A stretch of 47,156 nt of DNA from Acidobacteria bacterium RIFCSPLOWO2_12_FULL_65_11 (GCA_001767495.1 MELA01000099.1:9877-57032); one strand, 5' to 3'. Shown: positions 9,584 through 18,355, counted from the stretch's first letter. Notes: a model not told the origin generated them from the letters alone. Numbers and translations are program-made.

Positions 9584-11842
9584 ATGACATCGAACGACGA
9601 GGGCCGAATCGGCCGACGCGACTTCTTGCGCGGAGCGGCGGCGCTCGGCACGCTGCCGGCGTGGATCGCGCTCTCTGGCCGCAACTCCGAGGCGGCCGTC
9701 GCGCAGGCCGCGTCTGCCGGCTCGCAGCCGATCCTCGATCTCGCCGAGTGGACCTATGGCTACATCGGCATGGAGACGGTGACGTTGCCGCGCGGCGAGC
9801 TTCTCACCGGTAAGAACATCTACGTCGAGTTCTGGGTTCCGCGGCAGATCCGCCATCCGTACCCGATCGTGCTCGTCCACGGCGGCACGGGCCAGGGCCT
9901 CGATTGGATGGCGACGCCGGATGGACGCCGCGGCTGGGCGCTTCAGCTCGTCGAACAGGGATACAAGGTCTGCGTCGTCGATCGACCAGGACAGGGCCGG
10001 CCGCCATACGTGCCGGATCTTCATGGGGCCTTCAGTCCGCAGGCACCGACGTACGAGGCCGCCGAGCAGAACGTCAGCGCCCTTGCCAAGCGCACGACGG
10101 CTGCCAATCCACTCGCCCAGCGGCACACGCAATGGCCGGGGACGGGCGAAGTCGGCGATCCCGCGCTCGATCATTTTCTCGCCGCGCAAGGACCGGCCGT
10201 TCCCAGCGCCGCCGGCGCCGAAGGCGCCTGGCGTTTCAGCGGCTCGAAACTGCTCGACGAGATCGGCCCCGCGATCATCCTGACTCATGGCGACAGCAGC
10301 GCCCTGGCCTGGATCGCCGCCGACGAGCGGCCGACTCTGGTGAAAGGCATCGTCGTGATCGAGCCGGTTGGTCCCACGGTGGTCGCCGGCGGCGGTGGCC
10401 GCGGGGCGGCTGGCGGCGCGGCGCGCGCATGGGGACTGACGGCGACGGCGATGGCTTTCGAACCGCCAGCCTCGGCCCCAGCGGATCTGCGGCTCGTTCC
10501 CCAGACACCGAGCGATGTCGGCATCGCCCCGTTCGTGCTGCAGACCGAGCCCGCCCGCAGGCTGAAGAATCTCGCTGGCGTACCGGTGGCCGTCGTCACC
10601 GCCGAAGCCTCGGCTGCCAATCAGCGCGATCCAGGAACGGTGTCGTTCCTGCGCCAAGGCGGCTGCACGGTCGACCATCTCAGGCTCGTCGATGCTGGGG
10701 TGCGGGGCAACGGTCCGTATCCGATGATGGAAAGGAACAGTCGCGAAGCGCTGCAGCCGATCCTTGCGTGGATCGATCGGCGGGTGAACCCGGGCGCGCC
10801 GGCGATTATCCAGGCCCCGACACGCCCCAACAGCGATTCGACGGCGCTTCGGCTCGCCGAACAGGGCTACTTCTTCGTGGGTGTCGATCGCAAGAAGGTC
10901 GCGTACGGCACGGTGGCCGTCGGTCAGAGTGGCGTCCAGTCGTTCATTCCGGTGGAGGTTCGCCACCCGAATCCGATCGTGCTGGTTCACGGAGGTCTGG
11001 GTCAGGCCGCCCACATGATGGGCATCGGCCGCCGGCCGGGTTGGGTCCACTACTTTGTCCGCGAAGGGTACCGCGTATACGTGATGGATCGTCCGGCGTG
11101 CGGCCGCGTGCCGCTTCACCCCGATACATTCGGCGCGGACTATCTGGCCGGTTTCGGCGGCGGCACCAACCTCGCCAACATTCTCCGGAACTCGGCGACC
11201 GCGCCGGGCAATCCGCGCAACACGGGACTGCGCGGCGAGGAGCTCGGGCTTCAGTTCGTCGCCAACGAATCGGGCCTGCCGCGCAGGATGGCCGAACACA
11301 GCGAGCACTGGGCCAAAGGCGCCGTCGAGCTCATCGAGAAGATCGGTCCGGCGATCGTCCTGACGCACGCCTTTGGCGGGTGCCTTGGCTGGATTGCCGC
11401 CGACCGGCGGCCAAGTCTCGTGAAGGCTCTCGTCACCGTCGAGGGCAACAACAATCCGTTCGAGGGTGAAGTGGTGTGGGGTGTCACCGCGGTCCCCCTT
11501 GCGTACGATCCCCCGGTGTCGGATCCGAAAGACATCGCGCTCGCAGACTGGACCCCGCCGGTTGGATCTCCGGGACCGAACCGGGCGTTCAGAATCCAGG
11601 CCGAGCCGGCGCGCAAGCTGAAGAATCTTGCCGGCATTCCCATCCTGTGGATGCAAGGCGAGAACAACTACTCCGGCCCCGCACAAGTCCAGTTTCTGAA
11701 ACAGTCCGGGTGCGATGCCGAGTTCATTCGCCTCCGGGACCTGGGCATCGTCGGCAACACCAACTTGATGCTGCTCGAAAGAAACAACTTCGAAGTGTTC
11801 GGTGTGATCCGCGACTGGCTGGCCAGGCGTGCGACGCGCTGA
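9584..11842 (+). CDS. Tat-exported tandem alpha/beta hydrolase-fold protein, catalytic residues lost
   Basis: 752 aa from the ATG at 9584, with GGGAG just upstream. RRDFLRGAAALG is a Tat signal. Two homologous alpha/beta hydrolase domains follow: residues ~60-400 (PIVLVHGGTGQGLDW, ILTHGDSSALAWIAADERP) and ~440-750 (PIVLVHGGLGQAAHMMG, VLTHAFGGCLGWIAADRRP). In homologues as I know them the nucleophile elbow reads LTHSQGG; here the aligned residue is Gly236 in domain 1 and Ala596 in domain 2. The catalytic histidine of the GNGHMMMLEKNN motif is Pro378 and Asn727. Either both domains are non-enzymatic, or Ser238 is used in a shifted register in domain 1. Last gene of the amidohydrolase-GSDH cluster. 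Confidence 0.85.
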   Translation: MTSNDEGRIGRRDFLRGAAALGTLPAWIALSGRNSEAAVAQAASAGSQPILDLAEWTYGYIGMETVTLPRGELLTGKNIYVEFWVPRQIRHPYPIVLVHGGTGQGLDWMATPDGRRGWALQLVEQGYKVCVVDRPGQGRPPYVPDLHGAFSPQAPTYEAAEQNVSALAKRTTAANPLAQRHTQWPGTGEVGDPALDHFLAAQGPAVPSAAGAEGAWRFSGSKLLDEIGPAIILTHGDSSALAWIAADERPTLVKGIVVIEPVGPTVVAGGGGRGAAGGAARAWGLTATAMAFEPPASAPADLRLVPQTPSDVGIAPFVLQTEPARRLKNLAGVPVAVVTAEASAANQRDPGTVSFLRQGGCTVDHLRLVDAGVRGNGPYPMMERNSREALQPILAWIDRRVNPGAPAIIQAPTRPNSDSTALRLAEQGYFFVGVDRKKVAYGTVAVGQSGVQSFIPVEVRHPNPIVLVHGGLGQAAHMMGIGRRPGWVHYFVREGYRVYVMDRPACGRVPLHPDTFGADYLAGFGGGTNLANILRNSATAPGNPRNTGLRGEELGLQFVANESGLPRRMAEHSEHWAKGAVELIEKIGPAIVLTHAFGGCLGWIAADRRPSLVKALVTVEGNNNPFEGEVVWGVTAVPLAYDPPVSDPKDIALADWTPPVGSPGPNRAFRIQAEPARKLKNLAGIPILWMQGENNYSGPAQVQFLKQSGCDAEFIRLRDLGIVGNTNLMLLERNNFEVFGVIRDWLARRATR

Positions 11843-11964
11843 CTGATTCCCCGGCTCGTCCCCTCGCGCCCTTAGCATTCAAGCACTTCCGGCAATCCCT
11901 TGGGGTTTCGGCTGTCTTGAGATGTCACACCAAATTGTCGCCGGCCAAGATAGGATGTCCGCCC

Positions 11965-11983
11965 GGCTGAAGCCGGACACTAC
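11965..11983. repeat. TTCAG-centred short palindrome overlapping the M1 stop codon
   Basis: GGCTGAAGCCGGACACTAC is one copy of a short palindrome family also seen at 19171-19276 and 23189-23212. The TAG stop of the M1 peptidase (minus strand) falls inside the element's GTAGTG border, so the insertion now supplies the end of that gene. The stretch 11843-11964 between the two converging genes shows nothing else. Confidence 0.75.
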
Positions 11984-14565
11984 TTCAGCAGCTTCGCGGC
12001 GCGAAACAGCGGATCGGCCGAGGAAAGCAGCACCCACCGCAGGCGCGGCGGGTAGTCGGTGGGCAGGCCGGCGATAAAGGCTCGGACGTCGGCCGCATTC
12101 TGTACGGATTGGTAGCCGCCGAGCGACGCGTCGGCCCATCGCTTGGGAAAGAAGATGTCGCCCGTGCGCTGGATCTCGCGCACCAGGTCGAGCGCGGCCG
12201 GAATGTACTTCTGTGACGCGGCCGCCCGCAGCGGATGGTTCAGGTATCGCGCGGCATCGAGCACCCACGCCTCGCGGGCCCGGTTCTTCACGTCCTTCAA
12301 GCTGACGAAGAAGGTATCGCGCACGGCGGGATCGGCCGAGAGCGCCGGCATGACGAACTGGAACCGCGCCTTGCGGTCGGGATTCTTGAACCGCAGCACC
12401 TGCGCGTCGAGCAGCATCGCGGCGCCCGGCACCTCGCGAAGCGCGAGGTCGAACGCCAGATCGGCTTCGTCTGCTTCAGCCAGCGGCAGGCCGGCGATCG
12501 TCACTTCGTGCGACCACAGCTGCGTGAGCCACGCCATCGTGTCCGGCGTCAGCGCCGTGCTGCGCAGGGCCGCAAACCAGGCGGCCTTGGCGCTGGTCGT
12601 CGTCGCGCGATCGAGTCCGGAGCGAAGGAGCTTCTCCAGCCCAGGCGCGAGGGAGGGTCGATCGTCGGCCGCGGTGAATCGCCAGAACGCCGTCCGCAGA
12701 TAATCGAGCATCTGCTGGACGTTCTGCTCGTCGGTCTCTCTCGGGAGCGCCACCATCAGCTCCTGCAGCACCCGCGACGACGCGACGGCGCCCTCGAGCA
12801 TCGATTCCCAGAGGGCGACCAGGGCCGCGCCGCGCGTGAGCGGATCGCCGATCTCGTGGAGTGAGTTCGCGAGGTAATCAATTGTTTCTGGATCGAGATC
12901 GAAGAAACCGTAACCGAGACCGCCGCCCACGGGCAGCACCCAGGCGGGCGCCGGCAGGCCAGCCGCCTGCGGCACCTCTGTCTCGCCGCCGGTCAGTCTG
13001 ATGTCGAAGGCGATCGGTTCGCCCGGCACGCCCACGATCACCTGCAGCCGCTCAGGCCACGCCAGATTCCGCCCGAGCGGGTCGTCCTGGGCGAATGCCA
13101 GCCGTTCGATCCGGCCGCCGGAGACGGAGAGTTTCGTCCGCACGGTCGGCCGCCCCCGCTCTTCAACCCATGCGCGGCTCCAGGCGGCGATATCCTCCGG
13201 CGTGCGCGCGTCGAGAATGCTCACGAGGTCCGACCACGTGGCGTTGCCAAACGCGTGCGCCTTGAGGTACTCGCGCAATCCGTCCCGAAACGCGCCGACG
13301 CCGACGAGCAGCTCGAGTTGGCGCATGACGATCGGCGCCTTCTGATAGATGATGGCGCCGTACAGGCTGCCTGCCTCGTTCAGGTTCGCCAGATCCTGAC
13401 GGATGGGATTGCTGCCGTCGGTCCGATCGACGTCGTACGCGATCGGATAGTGCTGATAGAGAAATCGCAGGTCGTGATTGACGGTCGGAAACGAGGGGTT
13501 GACGATCTTGGCCGCCATGAAGTTGGCGAACACTTCCTTCATCCACACATCGTTGAACCACTTCATCGTCACCAGATCCCCGAACCACATGTGCGCCGTC
13601 TCGTGCGAGATCAGGCTGGCGCGACCGAGCAGCTGGTTCTGCGTTGCCGCTTCGTCCAGCATCAGGCCGGCGGCGTTGTAGTAGATGGCGCCGGCGTGCT
13701 CCATGCCGCCGAATTGGAACGAAGGAATCAGCACGAAGTCGAACTTGCCAAACGCGTACGGGATGGCGGTGTAGTCCTCGAGCCAGGCGACCGCCTGTGC
13801 ATGCAAATCGAAGATCGTCTCCCTGTTACGCGCGACCTTGGCGGCGTCGGTCTCGCGGTGGAACATCCGGAACGTGCGCCCCTGCCGCTCGGAGGTTTCG
13901 ATGCTGAACTTGCCGGCGGCGAAGCCAAAGAGGTACGTCGGGAGCGGCTGGGTTTCTTCAAAGACCAGGACGGCCTGCCCGGGCTCGGTCGATCGTCGGG
14001 TCCCGCGGCCGTTCGACACCGCGGTCCATCCGAGTGGGATGTCGAGCGACAGCCGCCAGCGCGCCTTGAGATCGGGCTGATCGAAGCAGGGCATGGCCAG
14101 CGACGCTCGCGCGGGCACGAACAGTGAGTACATGAACTCGTCGTTGCGGTTGAGCGGCTCGTCGCCCGCGAGGAACTCGAAGTGGACGAGGTTGGCGCCT
14201 TCGACCAGCCGGCTGGGGGGAATCACGACGTGGCCGTTCTGGACGCGCGCCTCGGTCGCCTGGCCGTTGGCCGTGACGCCGGTCAGGCGTTCGGCCGGCT
14301 GTGCGAAGTCGAAGGCGAGCGGCCGCGTCGCGTCGCCGAGGACGAACGACGCCGTCACGTGCCCGCGGACCGGCTGGTCGCGGGCAGGGGGTACCGTCAG
14401 GCTGAGGTCGTAGGCAAGCGACGACACGCGCGCCGCCCGGTCTTCGGCCAGCGCCAGCGAAATGCCGCGCGAGGGCGCCTCTCTCTCGCGCCCGAGCGAC
14501 ACGATGATATCGGCGGCCACCACGGTCAGGACCACGATGCCGGCTGCCAGCAGCCCGCGCGTCAC
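11980..14565 (-). CDS. M1 family zinc aminopeptidase
   Basis: 861 aa from a GTG start; one N-terminal hydrophobic segment (LLAAGIVVLTVVAADIIV) suggests a signal anchor or export. The zinc site is HETAH followed, after 18 residues, by the glutamate of MKEVF; WFGDLVTMKWFNDVW is classic M1. The exopeptidase loop reads GGMEH rather than GAMEN, and the transition-state tyrosine lies in GAIIYQKAPIV. The long C-terminal helical half (about residues 480-861) matches ERAP1_C-type domains. Likely role: removal of N-terminal residues from peptides outside the cytoplasm. The stop codon lies in a short palindrome repeat. Confidence 0.9.
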   Translation of the reverse strand: MTRGLLAAGIVVLTVVAADIIVSLGREREAPSRGISLALAEDRAARVSSLAYDLSLTVPPARDQPVRGHVTASFVLGDATRPLAFDFAQPAERLTGVTANGQATEARVQNGHVVIPPSRLVEGANLVHFEFLAGDEPLNRNDEFMYSLFVPARASLAMPCFDQPDLKARWRLSLDIPLGWTAVSNGRGTRRSTEPGQAVLVFEETQPLPTYLFGFAAGKFSIETSERQGRTFRMFHRETDAAKVARNRETIFDLHAQAVAWLEDYTAIPYAFGKFDFVLIPSFQFGGMEHAGAIYYNAAGLMLDEAATQNQLLGRASLISHETAHMWFGDLVTMKWFNDVWMKEVFANFMAAKIVNPSFPTVNHDLRFLYQHYPIAYDVDRTDGSNPIRQDLANLNEAGSLYGAIIYQKAPIVMRQLELLVGVGAFRDGLREYLKAHAFGNATWSDLVSILDARTPEDIAAWSRAWVEERGRPTVRTKLSVSGGRIERLAFAQDDPLGRNLAWPERLQVIVGVPGEPIAFDIRLTGGETEVPQAAGLPAPAWVLPVGGGLGYGFFDLDPETIDYLANSLHEIGDPLTRGAALVALWESMLEGAVASSRVLQELMVALPRETDEQNVQQMLDYLRTAFWRFTAADDRPSLAPGLEKLLRSGLDRATTTSAKAAWFAALRSTALTPDTMAWLTQLWSHEVTIAGLPLAEADEADLAFDLALREVPGAAMLLDAQVLRFKNPDRKARFQFVMPALSADPAVRDTFFVSLKDVKNRAREAWVLDAARYLNHPLRAAASQKYIPAALDLVREIQRTGDIFFPKRWADASLGGYQSVQNAADVRAFIAGLPTDYPPRLRWVLLSSADPLFRAAKLLK

Positions 14566-14628
14566 GCGAGCATCTTACATCCTGGGCCGCTTAAGTTGTG
14601 GTGGACGAAACAAGTAAGGAACTGGTAC

Positions 14629-14961
14629 TTAAGGCGCATCTACTCGGACGGTCGCAGGAGTGCTGTTGACGACCACAATGGTGTAGCTCCTGTCGGTGCC
14701 CGCGTTGAAGAAGGTTGTCGGAGATTCAGACACGTTGGTGATGTTGACGACCACCTCGTAATTGCTCGCGCCAACCGAGAGATACCCCGTGGTCGCTCCT
14801 GGTGCGACATCGCTAATGTTGATCGTGCTGCCGGAAGGCGGTTTCAACTGGACATCTGCCTCAGTCGGACGTTCGTTGCGGACTCTCACGGTGGGCGGGT
14901 CTTGAGAACATCCGATCAGATTCAACGCAAGAACGACGACGGTCAATAGAGACGGTTTCAT
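14629..14961 (-). CDS. Small lipoprotein of unknown function
   Basis: 110 aa from the ATG at 14961. MKPSLLTVVVLALNLIGC is a lipoprotein signal with lipobox LIGC, so Cys18 is probably lipidated. The mature part is a single beta-rich domain (TVRVRNERPTEADVQLKPP...VVVNITNVSE) resembling DUF4397-type immunoglobulin-like folds, a weak match. Base composition is visibly more AT-rich than the neighbours, hinting at foreign origin. It stands alone between the M1 peptidase and an empty stretch. Confidence 0.6.
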   Translation of the reverse strand: MKPSLLTVVVLALNLIGCSQDPPTVRVRNERPTEADVQLKPPSGSTINISDVAPGATTGYLSVGASNYEVVVNITNVSESPTTFFNAGTDRSYTIVVVNSTPATVRVDAP

Positions 14962-15340
14962 GGTTACCTTGCTGTGTGTGCGGCGTCCATCGAGCAAAAA
15001 GGGAGCCAGGTCTCGCTGCCGACGGCGTCGAGATCCTGGCCAGACAATTGTCTGTTAGATTCTGCGGCGTCGCAACTGCTGGACTTCCGTCACTGAATCC
15101 GTGATCGCGCGGTGGATTTTCGTAACTGGCAAGAGACATCGGTGCCGGATGCTAAACTTCCCTCCATGCGAATGAGAGAGACGCGGAGGGCGCTCGCGAG
15201 ACATCGCATCGCTGCGCTGGCGGTGCTCTGTGGGTATGGTCGGGCTCGGCACCGATCCCTCGCCGCACCTGCATCGACCGGAGTAATATCAGCAGCAGGT
15301 CTCAGGCCCTTTGGGTGGATTCTTTTCGCGGAGGATTCGC
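14962..15340. other. Non-coding stretch with a 14-bp perfect palindrome
   Basis: About 380 nt with no reading frame I can support. It contains CAGACAATTGTCTG at 15041-15054, a perfect palindrome that could be an operator for the divergent lipoprotein or metallo-beta-lactamase-fold genes. No clear sigma-70 promoter pair was found. Confidence 0.4.
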
Positions 15341-16330
15341 ATGCGATCACTCTTTGCGCGTTTGAGCGCCGGGGTCTTTCTCGGCATCGCCGTTCTCCTG
15401 TTTTCCTCTCCCGCACGGGCACAGGTCGTCCGGACCGCGGATGCCACGATCCGTGGCTTTCACGAATCGGACTTCCCGCGCATCAAGAAGCTGGCCGACA
15501 ACGTCTACGCCTACGAAGATCTCAACGGCACCCTCGATTCGAATCTTGCGTTCACGACCAACAGCCTCATCGTGGTCACCGCCGACGGCGTGTTGGTGGC
15601 CGATGGGCAAGGCAGCGTGGCCAAGACCAGGCGGATGATCGAGGAGATCGCGAAGATCACACCACAGCCCATCAAGTACATGGTGATCTGCGCCGATCAT
15701 GGCGATCACATAGCCGGCAACAGCGCCTTTCCGGCCAACGTCACCTTCATCGCGCACCCGACCTCGAAGGCGGTGATCGAGCGGCAGGCGCAGGCGGCGG
15801 CCGGCAGAGGGCGGGGTGGCGCGCCGCCGGCTCCGGTCCGCATCCCTCAGGAAACCGTGTCGGACAGGCGGGTGCTGACGATGGGCGGCACCGAGATCCA
15901 GATTCTCTTTCTCGGCCGGGCCCACACGGGTGGCGACCTCCACATCTTTCTTCCGCGCGAGAACATCCTGTTCATGAGCGAGGCGTTCTTCAATCGGTTG
16001 TACCCGTCGGTCGGTGGGTCGAGAAGCGCGTACCCGATTCAGTGGATTGAGACGATCAAGAAGGCCGAAGCGATGAACGCGCGGATGGTCGTGCCAGGCC
16101 ATGGCTTTGTGGACAGTCCGGATGTGCTGAAGGAAGAGCTGGTCGGTTTCCGTCGGGCGCTCGAGAACCTGGTGGCCGAGAGCCGGCGCATGCACACCGC
16201 CAACGTCTCGCTCGAGAACGCGCCGCGAGGGATCAACCTGGGCGAGTTCCAGTACTGGTACCGCGCCGCCAACAACATGCCTGATGCGGTCAGGCAGGTG
16301 TACCTCGAGATCGAAGGGAAGCTGCCGTAG
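15341..16330 (+). CDS. Exported metallo-beta-lactamase-fold protein with altered metal site
   Basis: 329 aa from the ATG at 15341, preceded by GGAGG. Signal peptide: MRSLFARLSAGVFLGIAVLLFSSPARAQ. The fold is shown by NSLIVVTADGVLVADGQGS, GRAHTGGDLHIFLP, NILFMSEAFF and MVVPGHGFVDS. The usual HxHxDH reads A118-D-H-G-D-H123, so the first zinc-ligand histidine is alanine, and the bridging Asp position is Glu (SEAF). A Gly/Arg/Ala/Pro-rich loop (AAAGRGRGGAPPAP) lies near residues 150-165. Such families often hold one metal or a different one; substrate unknown. A distant relative is at 31722. Confidence 0.82.
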   Translation: MRSLFARLSAGVFLGIAVLLFSSPARAQVVRTADATIRGFHESDFPRIKKLADNVYAYEDLNGTLDSNLAFTTNSLIVVTADGVLVADGQGSVAKTRRMIEEIAKITPQPIKYMVICADHGDHIAGNSAFPANVTFIAHPTSKAVIERQAQAAAGRGRGGAPPAPVRIPQETVSDRRVLTMGGTEIQILFLGRAHTGGDLHIFLPRENILFMSEAFFNRLYPSVGGSRSAYPIQWIETIKKAEAMNARMVVPGHGFVDSPDVLKEELVGFRRALENLVAESRRMHTANVSLENAPRGINLGEFQYWYRAANNMPDAVRQVYLEIEGKLP

Positions 16331-16541
16331 ACGGCGCGTTCCGCAGACCCAGCCCCCCTTGTAGAAGAAGCGCGTGCCGGCACTGTTGCCGACGTGCCAC
16401 CCGAGAACGAATATCTCTCGATATATCCGGTGGCGTGATGAGCCGGATCGACCACGACATACCCGAGTTCTCGCGGCGTCTTGCTCAGGGAGTAGTCCAT
16501 CATCGTCGTGGCTGCGTCGACGAGCACCTGGCGGCGGATGT

Positions 16542-16703
16542 CTGCCCAAGCAGGCCATCATCGAGCAGCGCCGCATCGTCGCCGAGATCGACAAGCTCAT
16601 GGCCGTCTGCGACCGCCTCGAAGCGCAGATAGGGATCGCCGAGTCCGAGCGCCGCCTTCTCCTCGAGTCCGTGCTGCACGACGCTCTCGCTCCCGCCATC
16701 TGA
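16542..16703 (+). pseudogene. C-terminal remnant of a type I restriction specificity subunit (HsdS)
   Basis: The frame ending at 16703 reads EQRRIVAEIDKLMAVCDRLE and then LLLESVLHDALAPA. This is the C-terminal coiled-coil tail typical of HsdS proteins (LxEQxRIVAKVDELMALCDxLE). No target recognition domain and no HsdM/HsdR lies nearby, so about 50 residues of a lost type I restriction system remain. The rest of 16331-16859 shows nothing firm; a minus-strand fragment at 16400-16527 is discussed among rejected items. Confidence 0.7.
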
Positions 16704-16859
16704 CGACGGCGAAGGGCCGGTCCGCCAGGTTGGCACGGGAACCGCGCCGGGCCATGAGGCCGGGAGTCGAGGCTGAGCGGGCGGCGGGAAACTATCTGAT
16801 AATGGACGGGACGGCTGGCGCACAGAACGCGCCTCCGCTCTCTCCTGACGCGAGGCAAC

Positions 16860-17303
16860 ATGGCTGATGCGATCGGACCGGCTGTCGGCGGACCCTACGT
16901 GGCGGCAGCCGTCTTCTGCGAGAAAGTGCTGCAGGAGCGCGATGGCGTGGCAAGCCTGATTCGCATCATCGATCGAACGACCGTCACCGCGCTCGGAAAG
17001 GACGCCCCGGAAGATCCCTCGGTCACGCTGGAGCAGACGTTGTTTCTCTCCTTCAAAGCAGGGTTTGCCAGAGGGAAGATGACCGTCGCCATCCAGCCCG
17101 TCTCGCCCTCAGGCCAGCGGCTGCCGGCCGTCACCACGGACGTGCTGTTCGAAGGAGACGACCGGGGTGTAAATCTCGTCTTCCAGATGAAGCTGGAGGC
17201 GAAGGAGGATGGGCTGTACTGGTTCGACGTGTCGGTCGAGCAGCAGTTGATTACGCGCGTGCCATATCGTGTGCTCTACCAGCGGATCGCACACCGAAGC
17301 TGA
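16860..17303 (+). CDS. Conserved hypothetical protein, DUF6941-like
   Basis: 147 aa, no signal or membrane segment. The N-terminal PYVAAAVFCEKVLQERDGVASLIRIIDR matches my memory of the DUF6941 family, whose members open with a similar xAALCxxVLxExDGxLSxIRIxD motif. The remainder alternates strands (KMTVAIQPVSPSGQRL, VNLVFQMKL, LYWFDVSVEQQLITRVPYRVLY), suggesting a small beta-sandwich. Function unknown. Its 3' end overlaps the convergent gene at 17251 by 53 nt. Confidence 0.65.
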   Translation: MADAIGPAVGGPYVAAAVFCEKVLQERDGVASLIRIIDRTTVTALGKDAPEDPSVTLEQTLFLSFKAGFARGKMTVAIQPVSPSGQRLPAVTTDVLFEGDDRGVNLVFQMKLEAKEDGLYWFDVSVEQQLITRVPYRVLYQRIAHRS

Positions 17304-17616
17304 CGGACTGATAGACCGTGGTGGATGCACTGCCCGTCTTCAACGTCACAGCAGAGGGAGCGACGCCGACCACGTATGTGGTGGCCACCGGGCGAAGGAG
17401 ATCGCGTAGCTCCGACTCGGTCCAGTCACCGTTCGAGAATTCGGCAAGCCGCAGCTCTATTTCGTACACCAGCTCGTCTTCTGAATCGCCGTCGCGCTCG
17501 GAAAGGCTCCACGCGGATTGCGTGAACCGCTCCGCGAACGTGGTCAGCGACACCTCAGCTGACAGGTAGCGCCGGAGCCAGGAGCGGATGTCCGATGCAG
17601 GAGTCGTCATCTTCAT
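17251..17616 (-). CDS. Conserved hypothetical protein (about 121 aa)
   Basis: Start at ATG 17616 (MKMTTPASDI), with another ATG at 17610. The conserved part is IRSWLRRYLSAEVSLTTFAE...SAWSLSE...ELVYEIELRLAEFSNGDWTESELRDLLRP. I recognise this as a recurring small uncharacterised family (helical, acidic, sometimes near immunity-like genes). The last ~35 residues (VAPSAVTLKTGSASTTVYQ...) look unlike the family and overlap the convergent DUF6941-like gene, so the original stop may have been lost. Function unknown. Confidence 0.55.
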   Translation of the reverse strand: MKMTTPASDIRSWLRRYLSAEVSLTTFAERFTQSAWSLSERDGDSEDELVYEIELRLAEFSNGDWTESELRDLLRPVATTYVVGVAPSAVTLKTGSASTTVYQSVSFGVRSAGRAHDMARA

Positions 17617-17618
17617 CT

Positions 17619-17780
17619 GTGAGGATCGTTCCACCCGAGTATATTCGCAACCTCTTCTCTGAGGGACGCTACGAGGAAAAACTGAGCAAGGGCGAACTGA
17701 CGGCGAAGCTGAAGCGAGACTCCCACCCGTCCCCACCCAAGGCCTTTCTTCCCACTTGCACGAGAAGTCAGGTCCTTGTG
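17619..17780 (+). pseudogene. Decayed 5' fragment of an uncharacterised protein
   Basis: One plus-strand frame reads VRIVPPEYIRNLFSEGRYEE, ...SHPSPPKAFLPTCTRSQVLVYL. This resembles the start of a hypothetical-protein family with PPExIxxLFxxGRYE and CTRSQxLxYx motifs. The similarity stops at a degenerate repeat (17788-17810), after which the frame becomes the shadow of ogt. No natural start can be placed because it overlaps the divergent gene's 5' end. Low to moderate confidence. Confidence 0.35.
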
Positions 17781-17787
17781 TATCTCG

Positions 17788-17810
17788 GTCCGGCGAAGCC
17801 CGATGCTACA
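17788..17810. repeat. Degenerate copy of the TTCAG-type palindrome
   Basis: GTCCGGCGAAGCCCGATGCTACA resembles the consensus GTCCGGCTGAAGCCGGACRCTACA with one deletion and mismatches. It lies 11 nt upstream of the ogt start codon and at the end of the decayed fragment. Confidence 0.4.
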
Positions 17811-17821
17811 ATCCACGCCTC

Positions 17822-18352
17822 ATGGCGTCGCCGAGCTTTGCGCTGTTTGAGACCGCGATTGGTCATTGCGGAATCGTGTGGGGCGGGCGGGGCATCGTCG
17901 GCGTCCAGCTTCCAGAGGCGCACGAACGCGCGATGCGCAGCCGCGTGCTCAGACGATTCCGGGATGCGCACGAGGCCCCACCGCCGCCCGCCGTGCGGCG
18001 CGCGATCGATGGACTGGCCGCGCTCCTTTGCGGCGAGCCGAGTGATCTGTCAGGCGTCGTACTCGATATGGATGGCGTGCCGCCGTTTCACCGCCGTGTC
18101 TACGAGCTCGCGCGCACGATTCCGCCTGGTGCGACACTCTCCTACGGCGACGTCGCAGCGCGGCTTCGCGCGCCCGGTGCGGCGCGCGCCGTGGGGCAGG
18201 CGCTTGGGCGGAATCCCTTCGCGCTCATCGTCCCGTGCCATCGCGTGCTTGCCGCCGGCGGCAGAGTCGGCGGTTTCTCCGCGCCCGGCGGCGTCAGGAC
18301 GAAGGCGCGTCTGCTTGCGATTGAAGGCGCAGGCCAGGCCCCTAATATGTGA
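17822..18352 (+). CDS. ogt: Methylated-DNA-[protein]-cysteine S-methyltransferase
   Basis: 176 aa from the ATG at 17822. The active-site motif IVPCHRVLAAGG is intact, preceded by the helix-turn-helix/Arg-finger region TLSYGDVAARLRAPGAARAVGQALGRNP and followed by VGGFSAPGGVRTKARLLAIEG. The enzyme removes O6-alkyl from guanine by irreversible transfer to the Cys of PCHR. The N-terminal domain is short, as in Ogt-type proteins. Directly downstream lies the wreck of a tag gene, so this was once a paired alkylation-repair locus. Confidence 0.93.
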   Translation: MASPSFALFETAIGHCGIVWGGRGIVGVQLPEAHERAMRSRVLRRFRDAHEAPPPPAVRRAIDGLAALLCGEPSDLSGVVLDMDGVPPFHRRVYELARTIPPGATLSYGDVAARLRAPGAARAVGQALGRNPFALIVPCHRVLAAGGRVGGFSAPGGVRTKARLLAIEGAGQAPNM

Positions 18353-18355
18353 CTC

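Noticed and set aside
9578-11878. Very long open frame on the minus strand opposite the tandem hydrolase
   Set aside because: It is the antisense of a clear Tat-exported two-domain protein; GC-rich codon bias leaves the opposite frame open. No family motif is seen in it.
16400-16527. Minus-strand fragment reading RELGYVVVDPAHHATGYIE, reminiscent of a GNAT acetyltransferase motif A
   Set aside because: Only one motif-like stretch, with no Gly-rich R/QxxGxG/A loop and no flanking fold; too weak to annotate, though it could be another gene remnant.
15347-16861. Minus-strand open frame of about 500 codons
   Set aside because: Antisense of the MBL-fold gene joined to non-coding sequence; no signal peptide or motif.
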